This document shows positions 11,801 to 22,340 of a DNA stretch of 64,000 bases, piece after piece. The number at the start of each line of letters is the position of its first letter. The first letter of the stretch is position 1. The DNA comes from Diphasiastrum complanatum (Eukaryota > Streptophyta > Lycopodiopsida > Lycopodiales > Lycopodiaceae): NCBI GenBank assembly GCA_029204225.1, contig CM055092.1, positions 43,758,433 to 43,822,432 on the forward strand, written 5' to 3'. The notes beneath the pieces were generated by a model. The model was not told the DNA's origin, ran no database searches, and saw only the letters and a program-made list of their open reading frames with translations. Made by a program: the position numbers and the translations under genes.

Positions 11801-12781
11801 GATGACATTATCTTAAGTGGTGGTAACAATCTAGATATAGATGAAATCAAGATGGCACTCAAAAGAGAGTTTGAAATTCAAGATCTTGGTAAACTTCATT
11901 ATATCTTAGGAATAGAGATTATTAGAACTTCTAAATCTACATTCATATGTCAAGAAAAGTATGTTAACTCTATTCTAAAAAGGTTTCATATGGAAGATTG
12001 TAAAGTTGTTTCTACTCCTATGGAATCAAATGTAAAGCTAACTACAAGAAGTAATGAAAGATCCTTCAAGGACATTACTCTCTATAGAAAGCTAATAGGA
12101 TCTCTTATATGGTTAACCATCACAAGACCTGATCTAAGCTTTGTGGTTGGTAAACTAAGTCAATTTATGCAAGATCCTAGTGAGGCTCATTGGAAGCTAG
12201 GAAAGAGAGTACTTAGATACATCTCGGGATCTAGAGATTTTGGCATCTTGTATGGAGGTACTACACCTAACCTTTGTGGATTTTCAGATTCAGATTTTGC
12301 AGGTGATCAAATGGATAGGAAGTCAACAAGTGCCTTTGCAATCTATCTTGGAGATGGAGTGGTCTCATGGCTATCAAAGAAGCAACCAACTATCTCTCTA
12401 TCTTCCACCGAAGCCGAGTACAAGGCATTAACAACATGCACCAAGGAGATTCTTTGGATCAAGAGGATGTTATTGGATCTTCACTTGCTGGAACCAGAGA
12501 AGACTCCAATCATACTTTGTGATAACCTTTCAGCCCAAAGCTTGGCAAGCAATCCTGTTTTTCATGCAAGGAGCAAGCACATTGAGATTGCTCACCATTT
12601 TGTGAGAGATCAAGTCATTGCCAAAGAGGTGGAGCTTCAACATGTCTCTTCAAAGGAGTGTGTGGCTGATATCTTCACCAAACCATTGGGAAAGGACCTA
12701 TATTTAATGCATAGATCTAATCTTGGAATGTGCTCAAAGACTATGTTGAAACTAGCATCCAATGTTGAAGAGGGAGTGTGA
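8828..12781 (+). CDS. Gag-Pol polyprotein of copia element A (intact, 1317 aa)
   Basis: One unbroken frame encodes everything needed for copia replication, in the Ty1/copia order. Gag comes first with a UBN2/DUF4219-like region, and a CCHC zinc knuckle at C250-C253-H258-C263. The aspartic protease has DSG at 309-311. The GAG-pre-integrase HKRLGH motif is at 442-447. The integrase catalytic triad is D506, D568, E604 with 35 residues between the last two. The reverse transcriptase carries YVDD at 990-993, and RNase H near 1150-1290 includes SDSDFAGD, STEAEY and a HARSKHIEI block. The RT motif usually read SLYGLKQAPR is SLYGLKQEPR here. The ATG was chosen because the Gag motifs start at once (SSNYSTWKVRME). 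The TGA stop overlaps the first bases of the 3' LTR (12777-12781). Confidence 0.96.
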   Translation: MASNGGIMLESSERLSSSNYSTWKVRMESLLELNELMDIVAEIEERPLTLQEQQRFDKKAKRALHIIKMNVTNELLKEVGKCQSASEAWNALKKLFESKSTSRVLTLRRQIFSSRQREGESAHAFILRVKSLSDDLACIDENIKDGEIVQVMLNGLLNEHANLVQSFAIQRVLPSVVDLQEILLAEEHRLQSKLDGASLQGGGEEAFFTKGKFKGKGKGKGKWSKGGNFDHDDHSSSSSSTKNNKSKFKCFYCGIKGHFANECYKKKREQGERQGNLTIDEEEHNTCESLVMTSSLLANIDDNDPWWIDSGASSHMTRHKEYFTSLLSYEGEGNIIYTANDGQCDIKGIGTIPISLSTNRKANLENVLYIPSITKNLLSVSQMIDKGLDVEFIGDACLISKCGSLIAQGRRHGKLFKLDACVISNHEGCMAREQLTNQEVWHKRLGHPNFKSLEVMAKKELVLGLPKSLVANNSVCEHCALSKSHRLAYSRSTSRSKEVFQLVHSDIHSSSTTSNGGAKMYATFIDDFSRYTWIYLLKSKDEVFAAFVKFKNEMENQFNTKIKCLRSDNGGEYTSNRFKDFCIAHGIKREMSSPRTPQQNGVAERKNRTLCECAKAMRLHANLAKSFWGEALACANYLCNRWTSASLDGKTPHEVLYGRRPSVKHCRIFGCTCFVNITLDDRTKEDLSSKKGVFVGYSEVSKAYKVYIPSTKKVVISRDVIFHEENVSNVVDVDVDVPTNHHDVQDVLDEDGDATPKQTSRKTQRQRAKPSRLTYDEKGKQVVDNSNFAFLTSFDEPTCVGEAIQKKEWIQAMDHEHQALIKSNTWRLVKLPKDKKAIGCKWIFKIKTNQDGSINKYKARLVAKGYAQEYGIDYDETFAPVAKMVTIRILISLATLYDWDMWQMDVTNAFLNGDLEEDIYMEQPEGYVSHDEPNHVCYLQKSLYGLKQEPRSWYAKLNSFLLSQNFVMSEYDHSLYFRLNENDITLLLIYVDDIILSGGNNLDIDEIKMALKREFEIQDLGKLHYILGIEIIRTSKSTFICQEKYVNSILKRFHMEDCKVVSTPMESNVKLTTRSNERSFKDITLYRKLIGSLIWLTITRPDLSFVVGKLSQFMQDPSEAHWKLGKRVLRYISGSRDFGILYGGTTPNLCGFSDSDFAGDQMDRKSTSAFAIYLGDGVVSWLSKKQPTISLSSTEAEYKALTTCTKEILWIKRMLLDLHLLEPEKTPIILCDNLSAQSLASNPVFHARSKHIEIAHHFVRDQVIAKEVELQHVSSKECVADIFTKPLGKDLYLMHRSNLGMCSKTMLKLASNVEEGV
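12766..12776 (+). promoter_or_regulatory. Polypurine tract of element A
   Basis: Purine-rich GAAGAGGGAG immediately before the TGTG of the 3' LTR; it primes plus-strand DNA. It is inside the last gag-pol codons. Confidence 0.85.
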
Positions 12782-13431
12782 AAATTGTCAACATTTCCTA
12801 GCTAGTTTGAGGCCTAAATTGGCTAAAATTGTAAATAGTTTTGGTTCTAGAGTTTTGCACGTGTGAACCAGGCCACAATGTTTTTATTTACTGTATTTTT
12901 TCAGTATGATGAAGTGTCAAACTTCATACCCTTCAAAATGAGACCATTTTGATGTATTTTGGTCATATAAGCCATTTTTAGCTATTTTTCCTATATAGGG
13001 AATATCTAGGGTCAAGTACCTTCTAGAGAGAGGAGAGAGAGTCATCTTCCTCATCCATAAATAGTAGGGAAGTCGTGGAGAACAGGTTGGAGAAACCTTT
13101 TGTATGCTTCATTGAGATCAATAGATCATTGTCATTGTTTCTTCCTCCATTGAGAGCATTGTTGTGTGTATTGTCTTCAAGCTATTGTGTATGATCTTAG
13201 GTGCTTTCCAAAAGTGGTAGGCTGATGTATTATGGACTGTATAATGCTATTTTGGGCCGCACTTGATGTTTATGGAAGTTTTCATTTGTGGTAAATGCTT
13301 TTTGATCAAGTTCTTTGCATTCTAGGTAGCATAGAATGTGTTGCCAATTCCTAGCTTATGTAGTTTGGAGTGCAAGCATTCAAGCCAATGATCTTGGAGT
13401 TTAGATCCACTTAGGATCTGTATTTTTCACA
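12777..13431 (+). repeat. 3' LTR of element A
   Basis: Same 655-bp length as the 5' LTR with two transitions only. The G-box is retained at 12858-12863. It is followed by the GAAGT target duplication. Confidence 0.95.
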
Positions 13432-13436
13432 GAAGT

Positions 13437-14534
13437 CACTTGGAGCCATATACCTCAGAACAATTAAGTTGGGAGACCATGATCTCAGGATCCCGTGAGT
13501 GGTGACTCATGGATGGGCTTGCATTGGCATGATGTCGGATGGCACATAGCCAAGGAGAGTGAGTGGATTCTAGGAGCCAGGTGAGGCAGGTGATGCTTGG
13601 TGATTGACTTTGATAGTAGGATGGTGACCAAGATTGAGAGATATCAAAGGAGCTCAGTGACTGGATGATGAGTCCATTGGGGGGGCACTCAAGGAGATGC
13701 TATGGATGCTCATGTATGATACGTCATTGGATGTATACGCGGTGCTCTTCAGCTAGCACATCAATTATTGCGTGGTGACCTAGGGACAAGTCATGCCTAC
13801 TTGGAGGTAGTAGACGACAGATTCATCCTCTCTTTTCCAAAGTCTTATTTGGAGAAAGCTTTATCTGGAGAGAGGGCACATTGTCGATGAGAAGGCACAT
13901 TTTCAGAGCTTGTGCAAACACTTAATCAAAATAAGTAATCCTTGTCCATTATTGTGCTATATCATGCATGTGGTTTAGAGAATCATGAATATAATTGTTT
14001 ACACTAGGTTTTCATTATTTGGATGATTTACTAATTGTATGTTTCTGTGTTAAACTAGTACTTTATATACTGTATTTTTTCTATACTGAATTAGTAGCAT
14101 CTCGATTTACACGCTACATTATTGGCTTATATTATTGCGGTAGCTGTGGAAAATTAAGTACAAGTTTGAGCTACAATGATCAACGACAAACAATATAGAC
14201 CATGGAAAACTTTGGGCTCTTAGGATGTACAACAACTTAGAAAAAAGTCCTCCAAGATCTATACTCTCTTGGTGCTGTAACTTGATGTAGTTTGATATAA
14301 TTTTTGGGGTTCATGAAAGCCGCTAATTTTGAGGTCAATTCAGGTTGCTACCTTGTAAAGCTGTACTCATGTATTTGTATTAATTTACAAAATTAGTTAG
14401 TTTGTGATCGTGCTTTGTTGGAATATCATGATACCAATAATCTTGTATCTTCATATAAGTCTTTTTGCAAATATGTAATGCGGCCTTCCTTGTCATAATT
14501 AGCAAGCTATTAACTACAAAAATATCAAATATAA
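13437..14534. other. Non-coding DNA, probably the rest of the old LTR split by element A
   Basis: Directly continues the host sequence interrupted at 7000. I see no coding signal, primer-binding site or matching copy elsewhere in the window, so its limits as an LTR are unproven. Confidence 0.4.
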
Positions 14535-14579
14535 ATGGCAATGGGTTGGAGCAGCTTATTAAAAAATGAAATGAAAAAA

Positions 14580-14940
14580 CAAAGCGTACCTGCAGAAATA
14601 CACGAGATTTCTACACAGGCACCAACCGAAGTCACCAACGAGGCCGAAGTCCTCGACTTAGCCGAAGTCCTTGACGCCAATGAGTTGCCAAGGCACCAGC
14701 CTCAATCCAAGTCATCGAAGACACCAAAGTGGCCGAAGTCCCCGAAGGCAACAAAGGCAACAAAGGGAAACCAAGGCACAAGAGAGACCAAAGTGCCCGA
14801 CGCCAACGAAGTCCCCGACGAGGACTCAACCCCAGCTATGAGCAAAACCAAAAGTCGAGCCAGACATGTCAGATGCCAAGTATGTCATCAAAGCTCGATG
14901 AGCGTGACAATTTGAATGTCACGACTCAACCGTTAAGCCC
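14580..14940 (+). repeat. Degenerate GCCGAAGTCC-type short repeat region
   Basis: The hexamer GAAGTC recurs six or more times (CCGAAGTCACC, CCGAAGTCCTCGAC, CCGAAGTCCTTGAC, CCGAAGTCCCCGA and others), producing a low-complexity frame with repeated AEVLD and DANE. A 126-codon frame (14535-14915) spans it. Composition is more GC-rich than the flanks. I do not regard the frame as a demonstrated gene. Confidence 0.5.
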
Positions 14941-16239
14941 TTGTAGTTAAGCGAAGTAGCAAGAAAATAGTTAGCTGTGTTTTTAGCTTAAACTATTGCT
15001 TAGCTAATTAGTTCTTGTAATGCTTAGCAAATACACATAGAGTGTGTGTGGAATGAGAAAAATTGCCTACATTGGCAAATCTAGCCATGTAGAATATAGT
15101 ATATTTTGTCAATATTTTTTGTTAGTCACTTGAATGGCCAAAGTGCCACTTGTAAATCCACACCTAAGGTAGGTTACCACGAGTCAAGAAGAGTGGTTGT
15201 GTCCATTTGGCAGTGATTCCTACTTTGTAGGATCTAGACCTTGATTTATGATGAGATTTGTACCTACCATGCACCTACCAAGCATGACTCTTGGATCTAG
15301 GCTAGGGTTTTCACTTTAGGGCAAGAGAGTTGAGTCTACTTCCTTATTACATGCTGGATTTTCACCTAACTTTGCAAAGGAAGTGTCTTTTACTATGTAT
15401 TTCCATTCTCCACAGTGAGAAAATAGAAATGTTTTGGAGCCTCAAGGAGAAACTTGGATTTTCTCTCTATGTATGGTGATTGTGATTGATTCCAATGAAA
15501 CCCAGCTTTGGCACACTTCAAACTTTGTCTACAGGCCATACTACAGCCTGATTTTCACACGTGGAAACTTGGATTATAGTTTATGCTCAATGATCTGATT
15601 GTCTCTACTTATTTTCTATCAAACTACTAAACTAGATCTTGTTTTCTGTTGACTAGTATCTGATAGATTGTTTAACAAGCACACAATCAGCCTTATGGAT
15701 CATTCAAGGATCCATTTATGGTCCTTAGTACTGTACTTTCAACATGGAAGAGGTCGATGAATGCAGTCTTGCAGTAGCAGACGCATATTATCAAACCGAA
15801 GTTTAAGTACTAGCAGTAGCTGTCACTGGTAAGGGAGATACCTCTCTCACCTCCTTGCGCTGATCTGGGAAACATACAACGCTTTCAAAGGGAATCATAA
15901 GTTGTATACTTGATTTTGTTAATATAAACAAGTAGCAGTTCCTATTGATCTATGTGTGTGCAATCTTTGAAAGCTTTGTGTTGCTTATTCAATCAATGGT
16001 AGATATACTTCTGCTGTCATCTGACATTATCTACTAATCATAATTTACCATCATATTAACAGTAGCTATCTGTAGCTCAAAGGATCTCTAATCGTAGAAT
16101 GAAGCAGTAGCTTTGTCCCGATTGGCTCCATCTGAGCTCATATCGGTGAATCTCGACTAGCTTCGACTTCGAAGTGACTGAAGTCTCTGACGTCCATGAC
16201 GAAGGCTAGTTTCTTCTCACCTTCAGTTGTATCAGAGCC
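14941..16239 (+). mobile_element. LTR-like region ending in a degraded copia primer-binding site
   Basis: Non-coding DNA with a CACGTG motif near 15556. It ends at TGTATCAGAGCC (16228-16239), one base short of the copia primer-binding site TGGTATCAGAGCC. A second imperfect version, TGGTATCTGAGC, is at 16277-16288. This may be the 5' LTR side of a copia element, possibly the broken element B downstream, but I see no matching 3' copy. Confidence 0.35.
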
Positions 16240-16530
16240 ATCCGATTGCTCGGCCCTCGGAGATCATCACCATCAGTGGTATCTGAGCTAGCGACGTCGA
16301 AGATTCACAATAGATCGAAGGTGTATTCTTCACCAGCAATATCAAACTTTTTGCATTTAAAAAAATCAATAATGCAATTATACATGCTCAGTAAATAAAA
16401 AAATTAAATGCCATTAGCATTATGTCACCAATGGCATGAGACAATGTCAAAAGACCTACCAGGAACCAATTGCACTTTCCTTCCAATGGTTCTATAGTAG
16501 AAGCGTGTGTTAATAAGTATAGACATGCAT

Positions 16531-16923
16531 TGTTGAGAATACCTTATCAACTATCTATGTTGAGTATACCTTATTATCATTGTTGAGTACAATTGCTTTA
16601 TTGCAAAAGTCATCAGGACAACATTCTACCTTTGAATAAGGAGTGGATAATCAATTAGACAAGAAAGGTGGGTTCTAAGCTTTTAACGACACACAAGGCA
16701 ATCTTTAAGATCATAACTTGACAAAGTATTCATGATGTAAAAAGATAAAAAATAAGAGTAATCTTCCTATATAGGAATAGAAAATAGCACTCTTTTATTG
16801 AGTATTAAATATTATTTTTCTGTTGAGAATACCTTATTATTATTGTAAAGTATTGTTCTTTTGCAAAGCCATCAAGACAACATCCAAACTTTGAGTAAGG
16901 AATGGATAAATGATTAGACGAAA
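16531..16923 (+). repeat. Diverged direct duplication with a period of about 290 bp
   Basis: The block at about 16531-16653 (TGTTGAGAATACCTTAT ... CATCAGGACAACAT ... GAATAAGGAGTGGATAA) recurs at about 16821-16923 (TGTTGAGAATACCTTAT ... CATCAAGACAACAT ... GAGTAAGGAATGGATAA). The surroundings are AT-rich and non-coding. Confidence 0.75.
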
Positions 16924-17370
16924 TAGAAAATAACACTCTTTTTAGCACAAAGTCCAACAAACTCTAGGATCACAAGTTTTAAAAGGATTAGATTACTCAA
17001 AACATTCAAAAGCACTTCATAAATAATGGATGATTATAACCCAATTTCCTCCTAAATAGAATATTAAGCTACATGTGGAAATCCATCACTAGATCTTTCC
17101 ATGTTTCTTATGTTGGAATGGCAAAGTGGCGCCACAACCCACGCTAAAAGAAATCCCATAAGTAGAAGTGGGACTTTGTTCAAAGTGGATATAAGTGGTA
17201 AATGTCTAAGTGTTTAATGTCCCCTAGTACTAGCCCCTTTGTGGGCAAGGGGGAGCACTTGGATTTGTGGGCAGCTAGGCGTCCGGGGACGGGATCCCGG
17301 ATCGCGGCTCACGGAAGGGGCACAAGGCTCCATGATTTTGGTGCAATCTCTGAACCAAAAAGATTAAGTT

Positions 17371-17482
17371 GTATCAGAGTGTCATCCACATATACAACCA
17401 CAATGATGATCTGCCCATCTGTAACTCTGACATATACATTGGAATCAGCCAACAGAGGCTTGAATCCTAATGATTTCAGAGC
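17371..17482 (-). repeat. Inverted fragment of copia reverse transcriptase
   Basis: About 112 bp are the near-exact reverse complement of 19776-19886, which encodes the RT segment around the catalytic YVDD of element B. Only a few mismatches are seen. It sits upstream of the element B gag, so the two copies form an inverted repeat about 2.3 kb apart. Confidence 0.92.
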
Positions 17483-17583
17483 CTACCTTTCTTATCATAA
17501 TCTAACGTAGCCAAGAAGCTATCAGATCCAGGAGGCCAAGCATTCAGACAAACAACCATCAACAAGGGAACATACTTCAGAAG

Positions 17584-20500
17584 CAATGGCTTCAATCAGC
17601 AGCATGCAGAGCAAGATCTGCACAATTCTTGATTCTTCAGGATCTAACTTTCTAGCCTGGAAAGACATCACTCATACTCAAGGGCGAAAGATTATTTCCC
17701 TGGGTGGATGGCACAGAAGAAATGCCTACAACATCAAACAAGGAGCTACGTGAATGGAGGGAGAAAAACGACAAGGCAGTAGCCTTGCTATCATCTTCCA
17801 TTGAAGATAGTCTCACACTTGACCTGGAAACACTCTCCAAAGCTAAGGAGATGTGGGATGCATTGCTCACAAGATTTCAGACTAAATCAAGAAGTCAAAT
17901 CATGATGCTGGAAGACTAGTTGACGAATCTGCAGTGGGATGGAAAAGACCTCACTTCTTTCGTGAGAAAGATGAAGGATCTATTTCTATCACTACATAAC
18001 TCTAGAGCAGAGAACGTTGTATCAGCTGAGAAGCAGCTCACGTACCTGTTGAGAGCCTTATCCAGATCATTCGAGACGACGAGAACCCTGCTCGCGAAAG
18101 ATCCTACCATGAACCTCGAAGAGGCAATTGTCGAGATTCGAGAGGAAGTCGAGGCCAGAGAACACCTTTTTCACAAGGATGGTTATGACCAGGCCCTCTA
18201 CGACAACAAAGAAAAATCCAAGAAACAATTTAAGCCTAAGAGGGAGTCGAATCAGAGGCAGGACCGTGACCAGCAAGCAGAGGGGACCAGCAAAGGCAAC
18301 TGGAAGAGCAAAGGGAGGTCGAAGCAACAAGGTGTAGACAAGAAGACTTGTGTGAGATGCAGAAGAGACGGGCATACAGTAGATACATGCTAGCTCAATC
18401 CCAAGATTGAGTGTATCCATTGCCACAAGAAGGGTCATGCAGCCATGGATTGCCGCCAGAACCCGAGAAACAAATCAGCACAGAACAGACAGGAGAACAA
18501 CAACAATTCATCCTATGTCGAGGAGCCCAAGAGCTCCAAGATGGGTGAAGAAAGAACGAACATAAATTGTTCGACCGCCTACATCTGTGAAGATGTGTGC
18601 GCAACATCAACATCTGACACACATGAGGTGATCCTAGACTCAAGAGCCACCTCATACTTCGTGACATCAAGAAGAATAATGTCTGATTTTAGAAGTGCAG
18701 ATCCTTTAAGATTCATAGTTCTTGGAGATGGATCTAGACGTCAAGTGAACGGTATTGGTTCACTATGGCTCAACACCAATGGCAAAGACAGACGACTCAA
18801 AGACATTATGTTCGTGCCTACTCTGCAACAAGACTTGCTTTCTGTAGCAAGAATAGCAGATGTAGGGATGCATGTGACATTTTCTGACGAAGCATGCAAC
18901 ATGATCGATGCTAGTACCAGTACATTGATCGCTCAAGGCAGCAGGAAATGAAATCTATATCATCTGAATGTACGTCTACCTGAAGATCAGGTGCATCAGA
19001 CTCATGATGACTCGCCAGACACTCTGTGGCACAAAAGACTCTGCCACATGAATTCAATGGCACTTTATCAAGCAAGCCATCATGGAGCGATAACAGGGAT
19101 CAACATCTCGAATGCAACCAGTTCGACCACCTGTGATGCATGTTTGAAGGGCAAGATGTCGCGCACTCCATTCATCAAAGACTCCTACAGAACGACCAAG
19201 ATTATGGAGCTAGTGCATTCTGACATCTACGGTCCATTCAATGTGATCTCGGAAAGGAAGTTCAAAGTAATATATAACCTTCATTGATGACTATAGCAAA
19301 TTTTTCAGAGTGTATTTTATTCAGAATAAATTTGAAGCACTTGATAAATTCACAAAATATGTGAATTGGGCTGAAAGATGTAGATGCAGTAAAGTGAAGC
19401 AGATCAAAACAGATCGAGGTGGCGAATACATCTCGAATCGCTTTACTGACTTTTGCAATGATCGTGGCATCATTCACAGAAGGACTGCAGCCTACACACT
19501 GCAGCACAATGGTGTTGCTGAAAGAAAGAACAGGACCCTGTTGGAAGCAGCCAGATGTATGATGGCCTACTCGAAGGCTCCAAGGGTACTGTGGGTTGAA
19601 GCACTATGACCTCAGGATCCACATTGTGGACGAGAAGACAACCTTCTTGCATGGCTATATGGATCAATCCCGAGGATATGTCTCGAATTCACTTCCTGAC
19701 TATGCATGCAGAATGCATAGAAGCATCTACGGTCTGAAACAATCAGCCCAGCAATGGTACAAGAAGAAAGATCAAGCCCTGAAATCATTAGGATTCAAGC
19801 CTCTGTTGGTTGATTCCAATGTATATGTCAGAGTTACAGATGGGCAGATCATCATTGTGGCTATATATGTGGACGACACTCTAATACTTTGCAAGAGTGA
19901 ACAACTGATCGCTGAGGTGAAGACAGACATCTCGAAAGATCGTGGATCTGGGAGAAGCCAGGTGCTACCTAGGCTTACAAATTGAAAGGGACTATGAAGG
20001 AGGTAAGTTATACCTTCACTAGTCCAGATACACCCAGAAGATCCTAGAGGACCTTGGGATGCTGAACTGCAAAGGAGCAAATACTCCAATGCTCGCAGGG
20101 ACGATGTTGACAAATGATGACTGTCCGAAGATTGAGGAAGAGAGAGAACAGATGCAGCTCACACCTTTCAGGAAGCTAATAGGAGCACTGATGTACCTTG
20201 CAGACAACACATGCCCTGATATTGCTTATGTAGTACTCAGGATGAGCCAATTCTGCACGAATCCAGGCTCGACACATTGGAAGATTGCAAAACGAATTTT
20301 GCAATATTTTCAATCAACGAGGGATTATGGATTGTGCTATTGTCGTAATGCAGGTTTTAGGATGCTTTCCTACAGTGATGCTAGCTGGGCATCTCTCAAG
20401 GATGACTGTAAAAGCGTCTCAGGAGGATGTGCCATTGCATCTGGAGCAGCAGTTTTCTGGGTCAGCAAGAAGCAGACCATTGTGGCCCAGTCATTTGGCG

Positions 20501-20844
20501 AAGCAGAGTACGTTGCAGCAGCAAAGATGGCCAACAAGATAATCTGGCTAAGTCAGTTCCTGGACGAATTGGGCGAAACTAGGAATGAGCCTCTGGTATT
20601 GCAGATGGACAACACCTCTACAATACATCTAACGAAAGATCCCATGTTCCATTCCAGAACGAAGCACATTGTGATCAAGGATCACTTGATCATGGATCTA
20701 ATTGAAAAGAAGATGCTACAGACCACCTTCATCGGAAAGAAAGACATGGTTGCTGACATCTTCACCAAAGCCCTGGACAAAGGACTCTTTGAGAGACAGA
20801 GGAGCAATCTCGGGATCGTAAAGCTATCGTCTTTTGCGGTCTAG
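17584..20844 (+). pseudogene. Broken gag-pol of copia element B, integrase-RT segment deleted
   Basis: The ATG at 17584 begins a Gag (ISSMQSKIC...LAWKDI) that changes frame near 17700 and has stops at about 17917 and 18391. Two zinc knuckles are readable: C.RC..DGHTVDTC and CIHCHKKGHAAMDC. The protease has DSR instead of DSG, losing the invariant glycine of the catalytic motif. The GAG-pre-integrase (WHKRLCHM), and integrase motifs VHSDIYGP, KTDRGGEY and NGVAERKNRT follow. A frameshift lies near 19270. At about 19605 the text jumps from the end of the integrase core (LWVEAL) to the middle of RT (HYDLRIHIVDEKTTFLHG), removing most of the linker and the RT start. YVDD and RNase H (YSDASWASL, EAEYVAAA, HSRTKHIVI) remain, with another frameshift near 19950. 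Stop TAG at 20842-20844. Non-autonomous. Confidence 0.92.
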
Positions 20845-20872
20845 TACGAGAAAAGACAGATGACCAAAAATG

Positions 20873-20918
20873 AAACCAACGATGGAAATAGAACCAACGA
20901 TGGAAATGAAACCAACGT
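20873..20918 (+). repeat. Short tandem repeat after the element B pol stop
   Basis: AACCAACGATGGAAAT recurs twice with an 18-base spacing, plus a partial third unit, between the pol stop and the putative LTR. Confidence 0.85.
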
Positions 20919-20990
20919 CGTGAAACCTTCTTCTGCCCTTGATGCTCCAAAGACTACCAGCGAGATCATGCAAGTACCCAAGAGTACAGA

Positions 20991-21656
20991 TGTCTGATCT
21001 GATGGCATGATGTCAGCAGATACACTTTAGGTCATGGCTAATCTGCTACTCTTGATTTCCTGATTAGTTGTAGATGCTTAATCACTCTAATCTAAAGGTT
21101 ACATAGAGCGACTATATACTTGTTGGATGATACTTGACACAAGGAGACAGAATACACATATAGTGTAGTAGTCTAATGCTAGTAAGCAATCAAGACGAAA
21201 TTGCAAAATACATGTCCGCCTGCGTGCGAAGACAATTCTGTCTAGGATCTGTAGATCCAACTATCCGCTAGTAAAGTGAGCCAATTACTCGTGAGAGAAC
21301 CGTATTTCTCCCACGCCAACGCACTGCGTGGATTTGCATGCAGTGCTTGAAGAAATCAGAGAAAGATCAATACAGATGATTTTCTTGTTATGTATGATCT
21401 CGAATGCAAATGCGTCTGTTGTTATTCGTGTGTCTAAGTTTTCTTGTTCATTTTAGTTCCGCACCTTGGTTGAAACTATGTTGAATGCTGCATTAATTTT
21501 ATAAACGTAGATCAGTAGTGTCTGACTACATTCTGGAGGACTGTAGGGGTGATACAGTTGGCAATGTCCAACGATCGCATCTGAACTCCATCCGAGTCGC
21601 AAGAGGATCTTGTTGCGACTGTTTCACGATTTTCTTCTATTCTCTATCTCTCATCA
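20991..21656 (+). mobile_element. Putative copia LTR (TG...CA) downstream of element B
   Basis: Starts TGTCTGATC about 150 bp after the pol stop and ends ...CTCATCA just before a perfect copia primer-binding site. Position after pol suggests the 3' LTR of B, but the primer-binding site shows that internal sequence of a copy follows it. I found no second copy of this LTR in the window. Confidence 0.6.
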
Positions 21657-21657
21657 A

Positions 21658-21669
21658 TGGTATCAGAGC
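21658..21669 (+). promoter_or_regulatory. Copia primer-binding site on the far side of the LTR
   Basis: TGGTATCAGAGC, one base after the LTR end. Leader-like AT-rich DNA follows to about 21940 with no coding domain. Confidence 0.8.
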
Positions 21670-21963
21670 ATATCACCTCGTTTCTCATCATCTTATTGAA
21701 ATTTGACTTGATTTATGTATGTTGGCACAACATTGATTGAATTAATAGAAACAATAGTTCATAAATTGGATCATGATGTAAGCTACATTCCATTTTACGA
21801 ATGCATCTTTCTCTAAAATTAAAACTCCATAATGTCAATCATGAGCCTTATGGTGGTTGCACGTTATTATCTACCTAAACTACTCGTAGGATCTTTGTTA
21901 TAGATGCCATCTTATGTCATGGCTCGTAGGCCTTCATTTCCTGTTCTTATTGTCTCAAAACAG

Positions 21964-22340
21964 CTTTCCTTATGGGCTTGTTATGGGCAACATCGTAGTG
22001 CCCTCGTAGCAGAGGCAATGTCATAATGCACCTTCCTTGTGGGTCACTTATGAAAAATGATCGTAGTGCTTTCCTTACGGGCTTGTTACGGGCAATGTTG
22101 TAGTGCCCTCGTAAGAACCTTCCTTTTTGGGTCACTTACAAGTTACATACAACTTACGAGTTTCATCGGGGGCTCCGAGTTTATGAGTTCCTTACATGCT
22201 CTTTATGGTCGACGATCCTAATGACTCGTAATCGAAAGTCTTATGGGTTTATTATTTTGAGTTCCCAATGGGAACTTGAAACGATCATTATGACTCGAAA
22301 TAGGAAGCCTTATGGGTTCCTTACGAGTTGTTTATGAGCA
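21964..22340 (+). repeat. Diverged tandem repeats with a 105-bp period
   Basis: The unit CTTTCCTTATGGGCTTGTTA ... GTAGTGCCCTCGTA ... CTTCC..G.GGGTCACTTA starts at 21964 and again at 22069; the second copy lacks about 30 bases. A second small duplication follows (ATGACTCGTAATCGAAAGTC and ATGACTCGAAATAGGAAGCC, each followed by TTATGGGTT) at about 22220-22330. Confidence 0.8.

Larger units (their letters stand above)
7001..13431 (+). mobile_element. Intact full-length Ty1/copia retrotransposon (element A)
   Basis: 6431 bp with identical-length 655-bp LTRs (7001-7655 and 12777-13431), both starting TGTGAAAATTG and ending TTTTTCACA. The flanking 5-mers are GAAGT at 6996-7000 and GAAGT at 13432-13436, a perfect target-site duplication. 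A primer-binding site abuts the 5' LTR, a purine tract abuts the 3' LTR, and the single gag-pol frame has no stop. I find only two LTR differences (7073 G vs 12849 A; 7080 C vs 12856 T), so insertion is recent. The element sits inside the 3' LTR of an older copia. Confidence 0.97.

Noticed and set aside
14535-14915. A 126-codon frame as a gene
   Set aside because: It is built from a short GAAGTC-type repeat, has no family motif and a low-complexity product.
20059-20844. A 261-codon frame as an independent RNase H gene
   Set aside because: It is the C-terminal part of the broken element B gag-pol, in frame order with the upstream pieces.
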